Below the pieces are notes generated by a model. That model saw nothing but the letters and a program-made list of their open reading frames with translations, did no database searches and had not been told where the DNA came from. DNA of 64,000 nucleotides, taken from NCBI GenBank assembly GCA_965277625.1, contig OZ255827.1, positions 1,488,001 through 1,552,000 on the forward strand. Direction: 5' to 3'. Position 1 is the stretch's first letter. Each line of letters opens with the position of its first letter. This DNA is from G965195345 sp965277625 (lineage in GTDB: Bacteria > Pseudomonadota > Gammaproteobacteria > CAKMZV01). Both the position numbers and the translations under genes were made by a program. Below, one piece after another: positions 1 through 9,153 of this stretch.

Positions 1-113
1 AGCCAAAGCAAAGCAAACACCCCTTTTTTAATCAGATGGGCTTTGCTACTGCGATCAATGATTGGCGCAATATTTGGCGTTGGTTCGGCGAGAGAATTGA
101 CGCGTTGATTCAT
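1..113 (-). CDS. N-terminal 37 codons of an unknown, probably membrane, protein (runs off the left edge)
   Basis: An open frame starts at ATG 113 and runs off the window. An AAGGAT Shine-Dalgarno lies 7 bases before the ATG and a good promoter lies further upstream. The visible part is a polar stretch of about 26 residues followed by two lysines and a run that turns hydrophobic (GVFALLWL), which suggests a cytoplasmic N-terminus entering a membrane helix. It lies downstream of glnD on the same strand but has its own promoter. It does not resemble dapD, which often follows glnD. The family is not recognised. Confidence 0.5.
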   Translation of the reverse strand, partial: MNQRVNSLAEPTPNIAPIIDRSSKAHLIKKGVFALLW

Positions 114-144
114 ATTTGTTATCCTTGCAGACATTTTGTCTTTC

Positions 145-172
145 ATTATAACCGCGAGCAAGTTTATAACAA
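145..172 (-). promoter_or_regulatory. Sigma70-type promoter for the gene at the left edge
   Basis: On the minus strand TTGTTA (167-172) and a perfect TATAAT (145-150) are separated by 16 bases. They lie in the gap between the glnD stop and the ATG at 113, at a suitable distance for a leader of about 25 bases. Confidence 0.5.
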
Positions 173-204
173 CGGAAATGATTTCACGCGATCCAACATA
201 ACAA

Positions 205-2862
205 TCATGCCGACTCCTGATCCAATTGATTTTTTATTGCATCCCTTAGTTTAGTCTGAAACTGAGCATCTTTTATAGGCTGCCCATGCACATCTGTGAT
301 GGTGAAAATATCATCAACGCGCGCACCAGACGTTTGGATACGTGCGCCAACCACCAAGACTTTGTTCAAATTAAACTGCCGAGTAATTAAACTGAGTAAA
401 CTGGGTCGATCTCTGCAACTGATCATCATGACTGTGGCATTGTTTTTGACGTCCTGGCTAAATACAATTTTTGTTTCAATGTTTAAATACAACGATCTGC
501 GATCGGCTAAACGTTTGGCTGGCGGCAAGTCAGGTATATCCTCACCATTTAACGCTTGTAAATTAGTACGTAGCAAACGGCTCAATGCCTTGTACGTTTT
601 TTCATGGATGATGCGATTTTCTTTTTTGGATTGTATGGTGAATGTTAGGAGAACATGGTGGTCCAAGGTGCGAATGACCGTTGAATGTACAACGCTATTT
701 TCTGATACATCGAGCGCTGCAATGATGGTACTGAATTGGTATTTCTGCCTTTTGGTATAGATCATCAATTCCGTAGCCGTTTGGTCCATATTGGTGCGCA
801 AGGCAATACAGATGTCATCCGTGTTGTTGTGCAAAGTCAAAGTATGCCAAAGCAGTTGTTCTGGGCGATGACTCAAAAAATACAGCGGTGTTAGAGGTTG
901 CCATAGTTTTTGAATGCTATCAAACGGCATGAATTCTAATAAACTACTGATGGTTTCATCTTTGACGTTTTCCAACAAAATATCTTCATTGATGGGTTGG
1001 TCGGTGCTGCTCAGCAGTCGCTGACGCGTGCTTTTCCATAACTGGGTGAATAAGGTGTTTTTAAAGTTGTTCCACAATGACTTAGACGTTGCTTGGACAT
1101 CGGCCACAGTCAGTAGGAACAAGGAGTCTAAAAAGATGGTGTTGGGAATAATCAAACTGAACTCTTCAATGACTCTGGGGTCATTGATGTCTTTCTTTTG
1201 GGCTGTACTGGAGAATACCAGATGGTTTCGCACCAACCACGAGCATAAATACACATCTTGTTTGCTTAAATAATGGTGTTGAGCAAAGGCTTCAACATCG
1301 TCGGCACCCAATATTTCATGTCTGCCGCCTCGACCTTTGGCTATATCGTGAAAGAGACACGCTATGTAAAGCACTTCTGGTTTGGGGATGGTTTGAGACA
1401 CTTGGTACGCCGTGGGGTTGACGTTTTTATACTTGAGCGAAAACATTCGGCGCACATTACGCAAAACCAACATGGTATGCGCATCGACTGTGTATGTATG
1501 AAATAAATCAAATTGCATCAAGCCTTTGATCTGGGCAAATGCGGGAATATAACTTTCTAACACGCCTAATTTATTCATTTCCATAAAAACCCGAGTGATG
1601 GCTTTTGGCTGCCTAAGCAACTCGATGAATAAACTGCGATGACGCGTGTCATTGCGAAAATCATCATCGATTAAATGCAATGAATGTCTGATTTCACGGA
1701 TGGTCTTGGCGCTGATACCATCCACACTTGGATTTTTCTGTAACAGCAAAAATATTTCTAATAAGGCGAAGCGGGCATACTGAAAAACCTTGTCGTTTCG
1801 CGTCTCTATTTGATTGCGACTGATTTGAAATCGGCGATTTAGTTGCTCAATTGGCGTTTCTTTTTGGGCACTGAGTAAACGCTCTCTGAAGTACTTAACG
1901 ATTAACTCGTTCAACAGCTGCACTTCTTGCAAGGTCTTGTAGCACCGATGCATAAAATGTTCCACACCAAGATGGGTGTTGGTGTCTTCATAATGCAATG
2001 TTTTGGATAAGGCGCGTTGATGCTCAAACAACAGTCGATTTTCATCCCGACCGCAGTTCAGATGTAATCCGAAGCGCACATTCCATAAAAATTTGGTCGC
2101 GCGATTGAGTGATTTATACTCATCTTCAGTTAAATAACCTTGGACCACGAGGTCTTTGCTGTCCAAAGGATAGAAATGAAATTTCGCAATCCAGACGATC
2201 ATCTGAATGTCACGCAATCCGCCTGGGCACTCTTTGATATTGGGCTCTACACTGTAACCCGTGTCCTCGTATTGAGAATAGCGTTTTTGTTGCTCTTCTA
2301 ATTTCGATTGAAGATATTTCTCGGTTGTCAGCATCACTCCCGGTTTGACCGCTTCGGTAAACGCCTCGAACAAGGCAACACTGCCACAAATTTGATGGAT
2401 TTCAAGCACTGCAGTGGCAAAATTTATATCGTTTTGGATATCAACTTGACAGTGCTTAATTTCACGAACGCTGCTCCCGACCGTCATGCCCAAATCCCAC
2501 AGATGACGGATAAATTGCGATAAATGTTCATCTTGTTCCGCCGCCTCAATGTTCGGGCACAGAATGAGCACATCGATGTCTGAAAAAGGAAATTGTTCAC
2601 GCCGACCATAGCCGCCAATGGCAATCAAGCTGTAAACGTCCTTTTGAATAAGGCGTTCCCACATGAGTGACAACAATTCATCAAAAAACAAAGATCTTTG
2701 ATGAATAAATGATTTGACTGGGGCTTGTCTGGGATCGCTGAGATAGACTTCTTTCTGCTCATCACTCATGACTTTGATGGCCTGTCGTATTAAATCAATG
2801 GGCATTTTCCCCGAACGCCACGCTTGTTTTATCTGATCAATGCCAGCAAAGAGATGTTCCAT
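205..2862 (-). CDS. glnD: Bifunctional PII uridylyltransferase / uridylyl-removing enzyme GlnD
   Basis: GlnD senses glutamine and adds or removes UMP on PII proteins, controlling glutamine synthetase and nitrogen-regulated genes. The 885-residue length is normal. Domains in order: a nucleotidyltransferase with the GGYGRRE loop at about residue 83 and metal-binding D95 and D97 in the SDID motif; a helical linker; an HD hydrolase with LFHDIAKG near residue 504; and two C-terminal ACT domains from about residue 695 to the end that sense glutamine. It starts 16 bases after the map stop, so the two are probably cotranscribed, as in many gammaproteobacteria. No PII gene (glnB/glnK) lies in the window, so its partner is encoded elsewhere. 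Confidence 0.97.
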   Translation of the reverse strand: MEHLFAGIDQIKQAWRSGKMPIDLIRQAIKVMSDEQKEVYLSDPRQAPVKSFIHQRSLFFDELLSLMWERLIQKDVYSLIAIGGYGRREQFPFSDIDVLILCPNIEAAEQDEHLSQFIRHLWDLGMTVGSSVREIKHCQVDIQNDINFATAVLEIHQICGSVALFEAFTEAVKPGVMLTTEKYLQSKLEEQQKRYSQYEDTGYSVEPNIKECPGGLRDIQMIVWIAKFHFYPLDSKDLVVQGYLTEDEYKSLNRATKFLWNVRFGLHLNCGRDENRLLFEHQRALSKTLHYEDTNTHLGVEHFMHRCYKTLQEVQLLNELIVKYFRERLLSAQKETPIEQLNRRFQISRNQIETRNDKVFQYARFALLEIFLLLQKNPSVDGISAKTIREIRHSLHLIDDDFRNDTRHRSLFIELLRQPKAITRVFMEMNKLGVLESYIPAFAQIKGLMQFDLFHTYTVDAHTMLVLRNVRRMFSLKYKNVNPTAYQVSQTIPKPEVLYIACLFHDIAKGRGGRHEILGADDVEAFAQHHYLSKQDVYLCSWLVRNHLVFSSTAQKKDINDPRVIEEFSLIIPNTIFLDSLFLLTVADVQATSKSLWNNFKNTLFTQLWKSTRQRLLSSTDQPINEDILLENVKDETISSLLEFMPFDSIQKLWQPLTPLYFLSHRPEQLLWHTLTLHNNTDDICIALRTNMDQTATELMIYTKRQKYQFSTIIAALDVSENSVVHSTVIRTLDHHVLLTFTIQSKKENRIIHEKTYKALSRLLRTNLQALNGEDIPDLPPAKRLADRRSLYLNIETKIVFSQDVKNNATVMMISCRDRPSLLSLITRQFNLNKVLVVGARIQTSGARVDDIFTITDVHGQPIKDAQFQTKLRDAIKNQLDQESA

Positions 2863-2878
2863 AATCAGTCACCATGAC

Positions 2879-3640
2879 TCAAAGCGTTAAAATGTCACAA
2901 CCCTGATTGGTTACAGCAATCGTGTGCTCCCATTGGGCCGATAATGAGCGATCGCGCGTCACGACGGTCCACCCATCTGGCAGTACTTTGGTCTGGCGCT
3001 TGCCAATATTAATCATAGGTTCAACGGTGAATGTCATGCCTTCCTGTAACACCACGCCTTCCCCGGGTCGGCCATAGTGCAGAACTTGTAAGGGCTCATG
3101 AAACGATTGGCCAATACCGTGACCACAGTATTCGCGCACCACCGAATAACCCAGGCTTTCAGCCTTATTCTGAATATAGGCACCCAAGTCGCCCAAGGTG
3201 ACGTTGGGTCTGATTAAAGCAAGGCTCTCATCCAAACACGCTTTGGTGACTTGACATAAGCGCTTGGCTGCAACGCTGACCGCACCGACTTCAAACATCC
3301 GACTGGTATCGCCGTACCAACCGTCTTTAATGACCGTCAGATCAATATTGACGATGTCACCATTTTTTAGAAGACGCGCACTCGGAATGCCATGACACAC
3401 TTGATGGTTGATTGAAATACAGACCGACTTGGGAAAGCCTTTGTAATTTAGCGGAGCGGGAATGACTTGGTATTCTTTGACCATTCTATCGTGTAAAACC
3501 GCATCGAGCCATTCGGTTGAGACGCCTTCAACGACTTTAGGGGTAATCCAATCGAGCAGCTCAGCCGCAATTTTGCCTGCTGTGCGCATTTTCTCTATCT
3601 CGGCTTTGGACTTTAAAATAATGCCGTTCTGGTTTATCAT
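2879..3640 (-). CDS. map: Type I methionine aminopeptidase
   Basis: Removes the initiator methionine from nascent proteins in the cytoplasm. At 253 residues it is the compact type I form without an N-terminal extension. The five metal ligands are all present: D100, D111, H174, E207 and E238, each three residues later than in the E. coli enzyme. The motif with H174 reads CGHGIG, as expected. An AAGG Shine-Dalgarno lies about 6 bases before the ATG. The gene is first in a likely map-glnD operon. Confidence 0.97.
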   Translation of the reverse strand: MINQNGIILKSKAEIEKMRTAGKIAAELLDWITPKVVEGVSTEWLDAVLHDRMVKEYQVIPAPLNYKGFPKSVCISINHQVCHGIPSARLLKNGDIVNIDLTVIKDGWYGDTSRMFEVGAVSVAAKRLCQVTKACLDESLALIRPNVTLGDLGAYIQNKAESLGYSVVREYCGHGIGQSFHEPLQVLHYGRPGEGVVLQEGMTFTVEPMINIGKRQTKVLPDGWTVVTRDRSLSAQWEHTIAVTNQGCDILTL

Positions 3641-3671
3641 CTATGCCTTAAGAAGTTTTCATTGCGTTGTT

Positions 3672-4460
3672 TTATGTCAAACTCAACAGTAGTAATGAAC
3701 TGCCAGCAAAACACAGCCAAGGACCAAAGGCTATGGGTTTTTTCCAATCAAATGTTTTGGATACGAGCTTATTGAGGAGTACAAAAATCAAACCACCACC
3801 AGCGGCTATGATCATAAGCCCAGGCAATGACATCCATCCTAACCAAGCACCCCATGCGGCAAAGCATTTGAAATCGCCATGACCCATTCCTTCAACGCCT
3901 CTAACCAGCTTAAATAGGTGATGAATGAACCACAGGCTCAAATAGCCAGCCATCGCCCCGAAAACGGCATTGTGCAAAGAAACAAAAGCCAAATCAGGCA
4001 GGGCATTGACCAGCAATCCGCTCCACAATAAAATATAACTCAATTCATCTGGAATGTGCATATATTCACTGTCAATAACCGTGATGAGTACAGCAATGGA
4101 TAATGGAATGACCAAGATTAAGGTGATCAGCCCTTGCCAGTACCAAGCCAACCATAATCCAATCCCCAAACACACAAGTTCAACGAGTAAATAGCGAAGG
4201 GCGATTGAATGTTTGCAATGATGACACCGCCCTCTGAGCCATAAATATCCAAGCAATGGGATGTTGTATTGGATAGGTATGGTTTTGGCACAGTGGGGAC
4301 AGTGCGAGCGCGGAACGAATAAGTTGTATGTTTGGTATTCGGCTGGCGCCTCGGCCCAATTGAGCATGATTGGAATGCGGTGGGCCAACATATTGATGAA
4401 GCTGCCAAATACCACGCCGATTATGCCCGCGAATACTAAGAATAATGGGTGATCTAACAC
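3672..4460 (-). CDS. pilD: Prepilin peptidase / N-methyltransferase (PilD family)
   Basis: An integral membrane aspartic protease that cleaves the leader of type IV prepilins or type II pseudopilins and methylates the new N-terminus. The N-terminal part has GSFINMLAHRIPIML, then two CxxC pairs (CPHC, CHHC) that bind zinc. The catalytic aspartates are in the D(x6)PDE region near the middle and in the GMGHGD motif. About seven membrane helices follow one another. The GTG at 4460 is preferred because it gives the usual short N-terminus and overlaps the ispA stop by 7 bases. A start at ATG 4511 would add 17 residues lying inside ispA. No pilin genes lie nearby, so the pathway served is unknown. 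Confidence 0.9.
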   Translation of the reverse strand: MLDHPLFLVFAGIIGVVFGSFINMLAHRIPIMLNWAEAPAEYQTYNLFVPRSHCPHCAKTIPIQYNIPLLGYLWLRGRCHHCKHSIALRYLLVELVCLGIGLWLAWYWQGLITLILVIPLSIAVLITVIDSEYMHIPDELSYILLWSGLLVNALPDLAFVSLHNAVFGAMAGYLSLWFIHHLFKLVRGVEGMGHGDFKCFAAWGAWLGWMSLPGLMIIAAGGGLIFVLLNKLVSKTFDWKKPIAFGPWLCFAGSSLLLLSLT

Positions 4461-5371
4461 GTTCTTGTCACCATGTATCGAGCCAAATCTGCCAGCCGTG
4501 AATAATCCCATTTAATGCCGTCTAAACGAGCCAAAGCGCTGTTGAGATAATAATCCCTTTGTTCATACGATGCTTCTAATCCGAGCAATGATGGGTAGGT
4601 TAATTTATTGTTGTTGGTATCGCTGTTGACCGATTTTCCAAGCTGCTGAGTGTCAACCGTTTGCTCTAAAATGTCATCTTGAATTTGAAATGCAATGCCA
4701 ATCTCTTGGCCAAACAATTTCATGGGCTCAACCCATTGTTCTTTGCCACTGGCATACAAAGGCATGAGCAAGCTCGATTGAATGAGCAATCCGGTTTTTT
4801 TGTAGTGCATTGTCTCTAAATCACTCAATACATAATCGCGATCATTTGAACTAGAAATATCAATCGCCTGACCCTCAGCCATCCCTTGTGGGCCTATGGC
4901 TGTGGCCAAGATTTGTATTATGTGCATCAATCTTTCTGGCGCTACAGACAGTCGTGACAACCGCTCAAATGCCCAAGTAAGCAAAGCATCCCCCGCCAAT
5001 ATGGCCATGCCCTCACCAAAATTTATATGACATGTGGGTTTGCCGCGACGCAAACTGTCGTTATCCATAGAAGGTAAGTCATCATGAATCAATGAATAGA
5101 CGTGAACGCTTTCCACCACCACAGCCAATTCATCCAATATCCTTGGATCGCATAAGGTTTCGCCACAAGCATAAATCAATGCAGGGCGTAACCGTTTGCC
5201 ACCGTTGAGGGCGGCGTAACGCATCACTTCGTGTAAATTTGAGGGTGCCGTGTCGCTTTGAGGCAAGACTTGTTCAAAATAGGTTTGAAAACACTGACTT
5301 TGCTCGATAAGCCATTGATCGAACGGCCCATTTTGGCTATCGTTTGAACGAAGCTGATTGGAGTGGCGCAT
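4454..5371 (-). CDS. ispA: Farnesyl diphosphate synthase (geranyltranstransferase)
   Basis: Condenses dimethylallyl diphosphate with two isopentenyl diphosphates to farnesyl diphosphate for quinone and undecaprenyl lipid synthesis. It has the first aspartate-rich motif (D97, D98, D103 in HDDLPSMDND) with the following RRGKPTCH, and the second DDILE motif near residue 233. GGKRLRP near residue 57 binds the diphosphate. The length of 305 residues is typical. The 3' end overlaps pilD. The usual upstream xseB gene is absent, and the neighbouring upstream gene is on the other strand. Confidence 0.94.
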   Translation of the reverse strand: MRHSNQLRSNDSQNGPFDQWLIEQSQCFQTYFEQVLPQSDTAPSNLHEVMRYAALNGGKRLRPALIYACGETLCDPRILDELAVVVESVHVYSLIHDDLPSMDNDSLRRGKPTCHINFGEGMAILAGDALLTWAFERLSRLSVAPERLMHIIQILATAIGPQGMAEGQAIDISSSNDRDYVLSDLETMHYKKTGLLIQSSLLMPLYASGKEQWVEPMKLFGQEIGIAFQIQDDILEQTVDTQQLGKSVNSDTNNNKLTYPSLLGLEASYEQRDYYLNSALARLDGIKWDYSRLADLARYMVTRTC

Positions 5372-5461
5372 CGGTTAATTAGGTTCTACAAATGTTGATA
5401 AATGGCTCATGTGATTACGCTTGATTGATCGCCATTCTAGTATTGTTAAAGTGAATTAAAT

Positions 5462-5490
5462 TTTACAAATAAACCATTCGGTGGTATAGT
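5462..5490 (+). promoter_or_regulatory. Sigma70-type promoter of the TRAP transporter operon
   Basis: TTTACA (5462-5467) and TATAGT (5485-5490) are separated by exactly 17 bases. They lie about 95 bases upstream of the binding-protein gene, whose start is preceded by an AAAGGAGT ribosome binding site. Confidence 0.6.
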
Positions 5491-5584
5491 AATTATATCG
5501 CTTTTATAAGATTTAGACTGGATCAATCTTTGAAGTGATTTTCGATCGTCAAGACATTTTTCAGTTCTCAAAAGGAGTAGAGTT

Positions 5585-6694
5585 ATGATAGAGAAAAAAT
5601 CAAACAAAATAAACAGAAGAACGTTCATCCAAGGCACTGGCGCGGTTGCTGCAGTTGTCGCTGGTGGACTCGCCCCGGCCATTGCATCAGCAAAAACGAC
5701 CAAACTTAAAATGGTTACTTCATGGCCTAAAAACTTTCCTGGTTTGGGCACAGCTGCTGCACGATTTGCCAAGCGCATAGAAGTTGCATCTGGTGGACGT
5801 TATCAAATTAGAGTCTATGGTGGTAATGAGTTGGTTCACCCACTCAAATGCTTAGATGCAGTACAAGAAGGTACGGCTGACCTATACCACTCAGCTGATT
5901 ACTATTACAAAGGCAAAACCCCGGCTTTTGCTTTTTATTCAGCGGTCCCATTTGGCTTTACTGGCACAGAAATGGACGCTTGGATTCATCACGGTGGCGG
6001 ACAGCAACTATGGGATGAGTTGAGCGCCAACTTTGGTGTCAAACCCTTCCCCTGTTCAAACACAGGCGTACAGATGGGTGGTTGGTTTAAAGAGCCCATT
6101 AAAAGCGTCAACGACCTCAAAGGCTTGAAGATTCGTATGCCCGGTTTGGGTGGCGATGTGATCAACGCTTTGGGGGGCAATGCCATCACCTTAGGTGGTT
6201 CAGAAATCATGCCTGCTTTACAAGCTGGAACCATTGATGCAACCGAATGGGTGGGTCCTTGGAATGACTTGGCTTTTGGATTTTATAAAGTGGTTAAAAA
6301 CTACATGTACCCAGGCTTCCACGAACCAGGCACAACCCTTTCTGCGGGCATCAATAAAAAATTCTGGGACAAGCTCTCCAAAGCGGATCAAGAGCTATTC
6401 CGTAGCTGTGCTTTGGCAGAGAATAACTATGGTTATGCTGAATTTACGGCAAACAATGGTAGTGCTTTAGAGACTTTGGTCAATAAGCATGGCGTCAATG
6501 TTGTGGAAATGCCCGATGATGTGTTTACAGCCATTGGTAAAGCGTCTAAAGATGTTTTGGCCGATGCAGGCAAGAAAGATGCCATTTCGAAAAAAGTCTA
6601 TGAGAGTTTCATTAAGTTCCATAGAGATGTTCGCAATTGGACAAAACTGTCTGACCAATCTTATACAAACAAACGTTCATTGTTTGATATTTAA
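5585..6694 (+). CDS. TRAP transporter solute-binding protein (DctP family), Tat-exported
   Basis: The periplasmic receptor of a tripartite ATP-independent transporter, which couples uptake of an organic acid to the ion gradient. The N-terminus has a twin-arginine signal (NRRTFIQ, residues 14-20) followed by an Ala/Val-rich hydrophobic stretch ending near ASA, so export of the folded protein is likely. The mature part carries DctP-family features such as MVTSWPKN, the helix GLKIRMPG and GTIDATEWVGPW. These, and the large size of the membrane partner, recall the subgroup that binds 2-oxoacids or lactate as calcium salts. The ligand is inferred, not shown. It is first in an operon with the two permease genes, with a hairpin after it. 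Confidence 0.9.
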   Translation: MIEKKSNKINRRTFIQGTGAVAAVVAGGLAPAIASAKTTKLKMVTSWPKNFPGLGTAAARFAKRIEVASGGRYQIRVYGGNELVHPLKCLDAVQEGTADLYHSADYYYKGKTPAFAFYSAVPFGFTGTEMDAWIHHGGGQQLWDELSANFGVKPFPCSNTGVQMGGWFKEPIKSVNDLKGLKIRMPGLGGDVINALGGNAITLGGSEIMPALQAGTIDATEWVGPWNDLAFGFYKVVKNYMYPGFHEPGTTLSAGINKKFWDKLSKADQELFRSCALAENNYGYAEFTANNGSALETLVNKHGVNVVEMPDDVFTAIGKASKDVLADAGKKDAISKKVYESFIKFHRDVRNWTKLSDQSYTNKRSLFDI

Positions 6695-6706
6695 ATGTCG
6701 GAATTT

Positions 6707-6743
6707 AACAGAGGTTGTTGCACCAGCAATGACCTCTGTTTTT
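6707..6743 (+). terminator. Hairpin and U-tract between the binding protein and permease genes
   Basis: The 9-base arms AACAGAGGT (6707-6715) and ACCTCTGTT (6732-6740) pair around a 16-base loop and run into TTTA. The position between a binding protein and its permeases fits a partial terminator that lets more receptor than permease be made. Confidence 0.6.
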
Positions 6744-6804
6744 ATAAGTGATATAGTCATGCTTTTACAACAACGCCCACTCGATGGATAAAAACTGCTA
6801 AACC

Positions 6805-7521
6805 ATGGAAAATTTTTGGACAGCCGTTAACTCGCTCCCACTGCCCTTCATGGTCCTTGTTGTATGCCTTACTGTGCTGTTAATTTTTTCACTGGCAATT
6901 TTTCCTTTATATCTTCTTTTTAAGCATGAGTCAGCGACCTTACCACAATGGGTCAAAGATCAATACGCTGAAATTCTCAAAGCCCCAAAATCCATTCAAC
7001 CATTACAAAAGATCGCATTGATTTTTGATACCATCAATCTCACCTTTGGTCGCGTCGTCGCTTGGCTGATATTAGGCATGGTGCTCATGCAATTTTCAGT
7101 GGTTGTGCTACGATATGTCTTTTCTTGGGGATCGGTTCAAATGCAAGAGTCGATTTGGTATATGCACGGCCTGGTGTTTACTTTTGCTGTGGGCTATACC
7201 TTGTTGCGTGAAGGCCATGTGCGCATCGATATTTTTTATAATTCGGTCAGTGAAAAGACCAAGGCTTGGATCAACATCATTGGGGTTATCCTGTTCATCA
7301 TCCCCACTTGCTGGATCACGCTTGAAATTGCGTTTCCTTATGTGGCTAATGCTTGGGAAGTCAAAGAAGGTTCCACCGAAGGGACTGGGCTGCACTTTGT
7401 TTATTTGATCAAAACCAGCATCTTGTTTTTTGGGATGTTATTGCTGATACAAGGACTTTCATTGCTGTTGAAGTCTATGGTCATTTTGCAACAAATTCGT
7501 CACAACCTATCCAATCACTGA
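6805..7521 (+). CDS. TRAP transporter small permease (DctQ type)
   Basis: The small membrane subunit of the TRAP transporter, which docks the loaded binding protein and scaffolds the large permease. At 238 residues it is longer than the common form of about 170. An extra N-terminal helix (residues about 15-38) and a polar linker precede the usual four helices. The typical DctQ signature region (QESIWYMHGLVFTFAVGYTL, then REGHVRID) is present around residues 113-140. The stop is 2 bases before the next start. The neighbours on both sides are the other two TRAP components. Confidence 0.85.
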   Translation: MENFWTAVNSLPLPFMVLVVCLTVLLIFSLAIFPLYLLFKHESATLPQWVKDQYAEILKAPKSIQPLQKIALIFDTINLTFGRVVAWLILGMVLMQFSVVVLRYVFSWGSVQMQESIWYMHGLVFTFAVGYTLLREGHVRIDIFYNSVSEKTKAWINIIGVILFIIPTCWITLEIAFPYVANAWEVKEGSTEGTGLHFVYLIKTSILFFGMLLLIQGLSLLLKSMVILQQIRHNLSNH

Positions 7522-7523
7522 GC

Positions 7524-9137
7524 ATGGAATTTTTAGCCTCCCCAGAATTTTTATCACTGATGATGGTGGTCGGCACAGGCCTGTTCCTGCTAGCTGGCTT
7601 CCCTGTTTCACTCAGTTTAGCGGGCAGTTCCTTGTTGTTCGCCTTCATCGGGGTGTTTTTCGACGTTTTTGATTTTTCTTTTATTTCCGCTTTTCCACAA
7701 CGCATATTTTCGATCATTCGCAACGATGTACTGATCGCTGTACCCTTGTTTATTTTTATGGGCGTCACCTTAGAACGTTCAAAAATTGCAGAAGATTTAC
7801 TATCAGACATCGGCCGTCTATTTGGACGACTACCCGGTGGATTAGGCTATGCGGTGTTTTTGGTCGGTGCTTTATTAGCCGCTTCAACGGGCATTGTTGG
7901 TGCAACCGTGGTCACCATGGGCTTGTTGTCATTACCTGTTATGTTGCGTACCGGTTACAGTCCCTCCCTGGCGTGTGGTAGCATTTGTGCATCGGGCACC
8001 CTTGGGCAAGTCATCCCGCCTTCGATTGTCTTAGTCTTGTTGGGCGATCAATTATCAACCGCCTATCAACAAGCGCAATTCAAAATGGGTAATTTTTCCC
8101 CCGGCACCGTCTCAGTCAATGACTTATTTGCTGGCGCATTGATCCCAGGCCTTTGCTTGGTCGCCTTATACATGCTGTACTTTTTGTACGTAAGCTGGCG
8201 CAATCCAGAAAAAATGCCGCCTTTGCCACGCGATGAAGCCGCTGCCAAATTTGACCTAAAAATACTGTCCTCATTGGCCCCGCCTGTTTTGCTGATTGTG
8301 GCAGTACTCGGTTCCATATTGGGCGGTCTGGCCTCACCCACAGAATCGGCCTCAGTCGGTGCCATGGGCGCACTGATGTTGGCAGGTTATCGTCTCAACC
8401 CAGCGACTAAACGCCCTATTCTTTTCGCATTAATTGCCTTTTGCTTGATGCTGTTCTTAACGTCTGTGGCTGATTTGCGCATGCAAAGAGACATCATAAG
8501 CACCAAAGAATGGTTCATCATTGGCATTGCCATACTTTGTGCATTTATCGTCATTTGGGGGATATTGACTGCAATTTGGCAGTGCTTTAAAGAAAAGGTC
8601 ACTGATGGTCAACCCTTATTGGTTTACGTTATTCGAGAAGCCACCACCTATGCAACCATGGTCTTTACCATTCTGATTGGCGCCTCTATGTTCTCACTGG
8701 TCTTTAGAGGTTATGGCGGGGATATCATTGTTGAAACCTTTTTGGCTGAATTGCCTGGTGGAACGCTGACGGTGCTATTGGTCGTCATGCTGACCATGTT
8801 CTTGCTCGGGTTTATCTTGGATTTTTTAGAGATCATCTTCATTGTGGTCCCCATAGTGGCACCCATACTGCTGACGATGGAAGTGGCTCCAGGCGTGGCC
8901 ATAAATCCCGTTTGGCTCGGTGTGATGATGGCCATCAATTTGCAGACCTCGTTTCTAACCCCACCTTTTGGATTCTCTTTGTTTTATTTACGTGGCGTTG
9001 CGCCCGCAGTTGTCAAAACCACACAAATCTACCGCGGTGTTATGCCTTTTGTCTTTATTCAAATTGCGATGTTGGTCATTCTCTGGTATGTCCCCACCAT
9101 CGCCACATGGTTGCCTGAAGTCATTTATGGCAATTAA
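7524..9137 (+). CDS. TRAP transporter large permease (DctM type)
   Basis: The transport subunit of the TRAP system. The frame is open from further upstream, but the ATG at 7524 directly after the dctQ stop gives the normal N-terminus MEFLASPEF and 537 residues. Family features include PLFIFMGVTLERS, GGLGYAVFLVGALLAASTG and the G-rich SICASGTLGQVIPPSI segment. It is longer than the standard DctM of about 430 residues because of an insert around residues 290-365 with extra hydrophobic helices. That longer form is known in some DctM subgroups. The C-terminal part (LGFILDFLEIIFIVVPIVAP) is standard. Confidence 0.9.
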   Translation: MEFLASPEFLSLMMVVGTGLFLLAGFPVSLSLAGSSLLFAFIGVFFDVFDFSFISAFPQRIFSIIRNDVLIAVPLFIFMGVTLERSKIAEDLLSDIGRLFGRLPGGLGYAVFLVGALLAASTGIVGATVVTMGLLSLPVMLRTGYSPSLACGSICASGTLGQVIPPSIVLVLLGDQLSTAYQQAQFKMGNFSPGTVSVNDLFAGALIPGLCLVALYMLYFLYVSWRNPEKMPPLPRDEAAAKFDLKILSSLAPPVLLIVAVLGSILGGLASPTESASVGAMGALMLAGYRLNPATKRPILFALIAFCLMLFLTSVADLRMQRDIISTKEWFIIGIAILCAFIVIWGILTAIWQCFKEKVTDGQPLLVYVIREATTYATMVFTILIGASMFSLVFRGYGGDIIVETFLAELPGGTLTVLLVVMLTMFLLGFILDFLEIIFIVVPIVAPILLTMEVAPGVAINPVWLGVMMAINLQTSFLTPPFGFSLFYLRGVAPAVVKTTQIYRGVMPFVFIQIAMLVILWYVPTIATWLPEVIYGN

Positions 9138-9153
9138 CCGCAGAAGTCGCGCT

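Noticed and set aside
36..254. 72-codon plus-strand frame at the left edge
   Set aside because: It is antisense to the gene starting at 113 and to the glnD 3' end, with no ribosome binding site or recognisable product.
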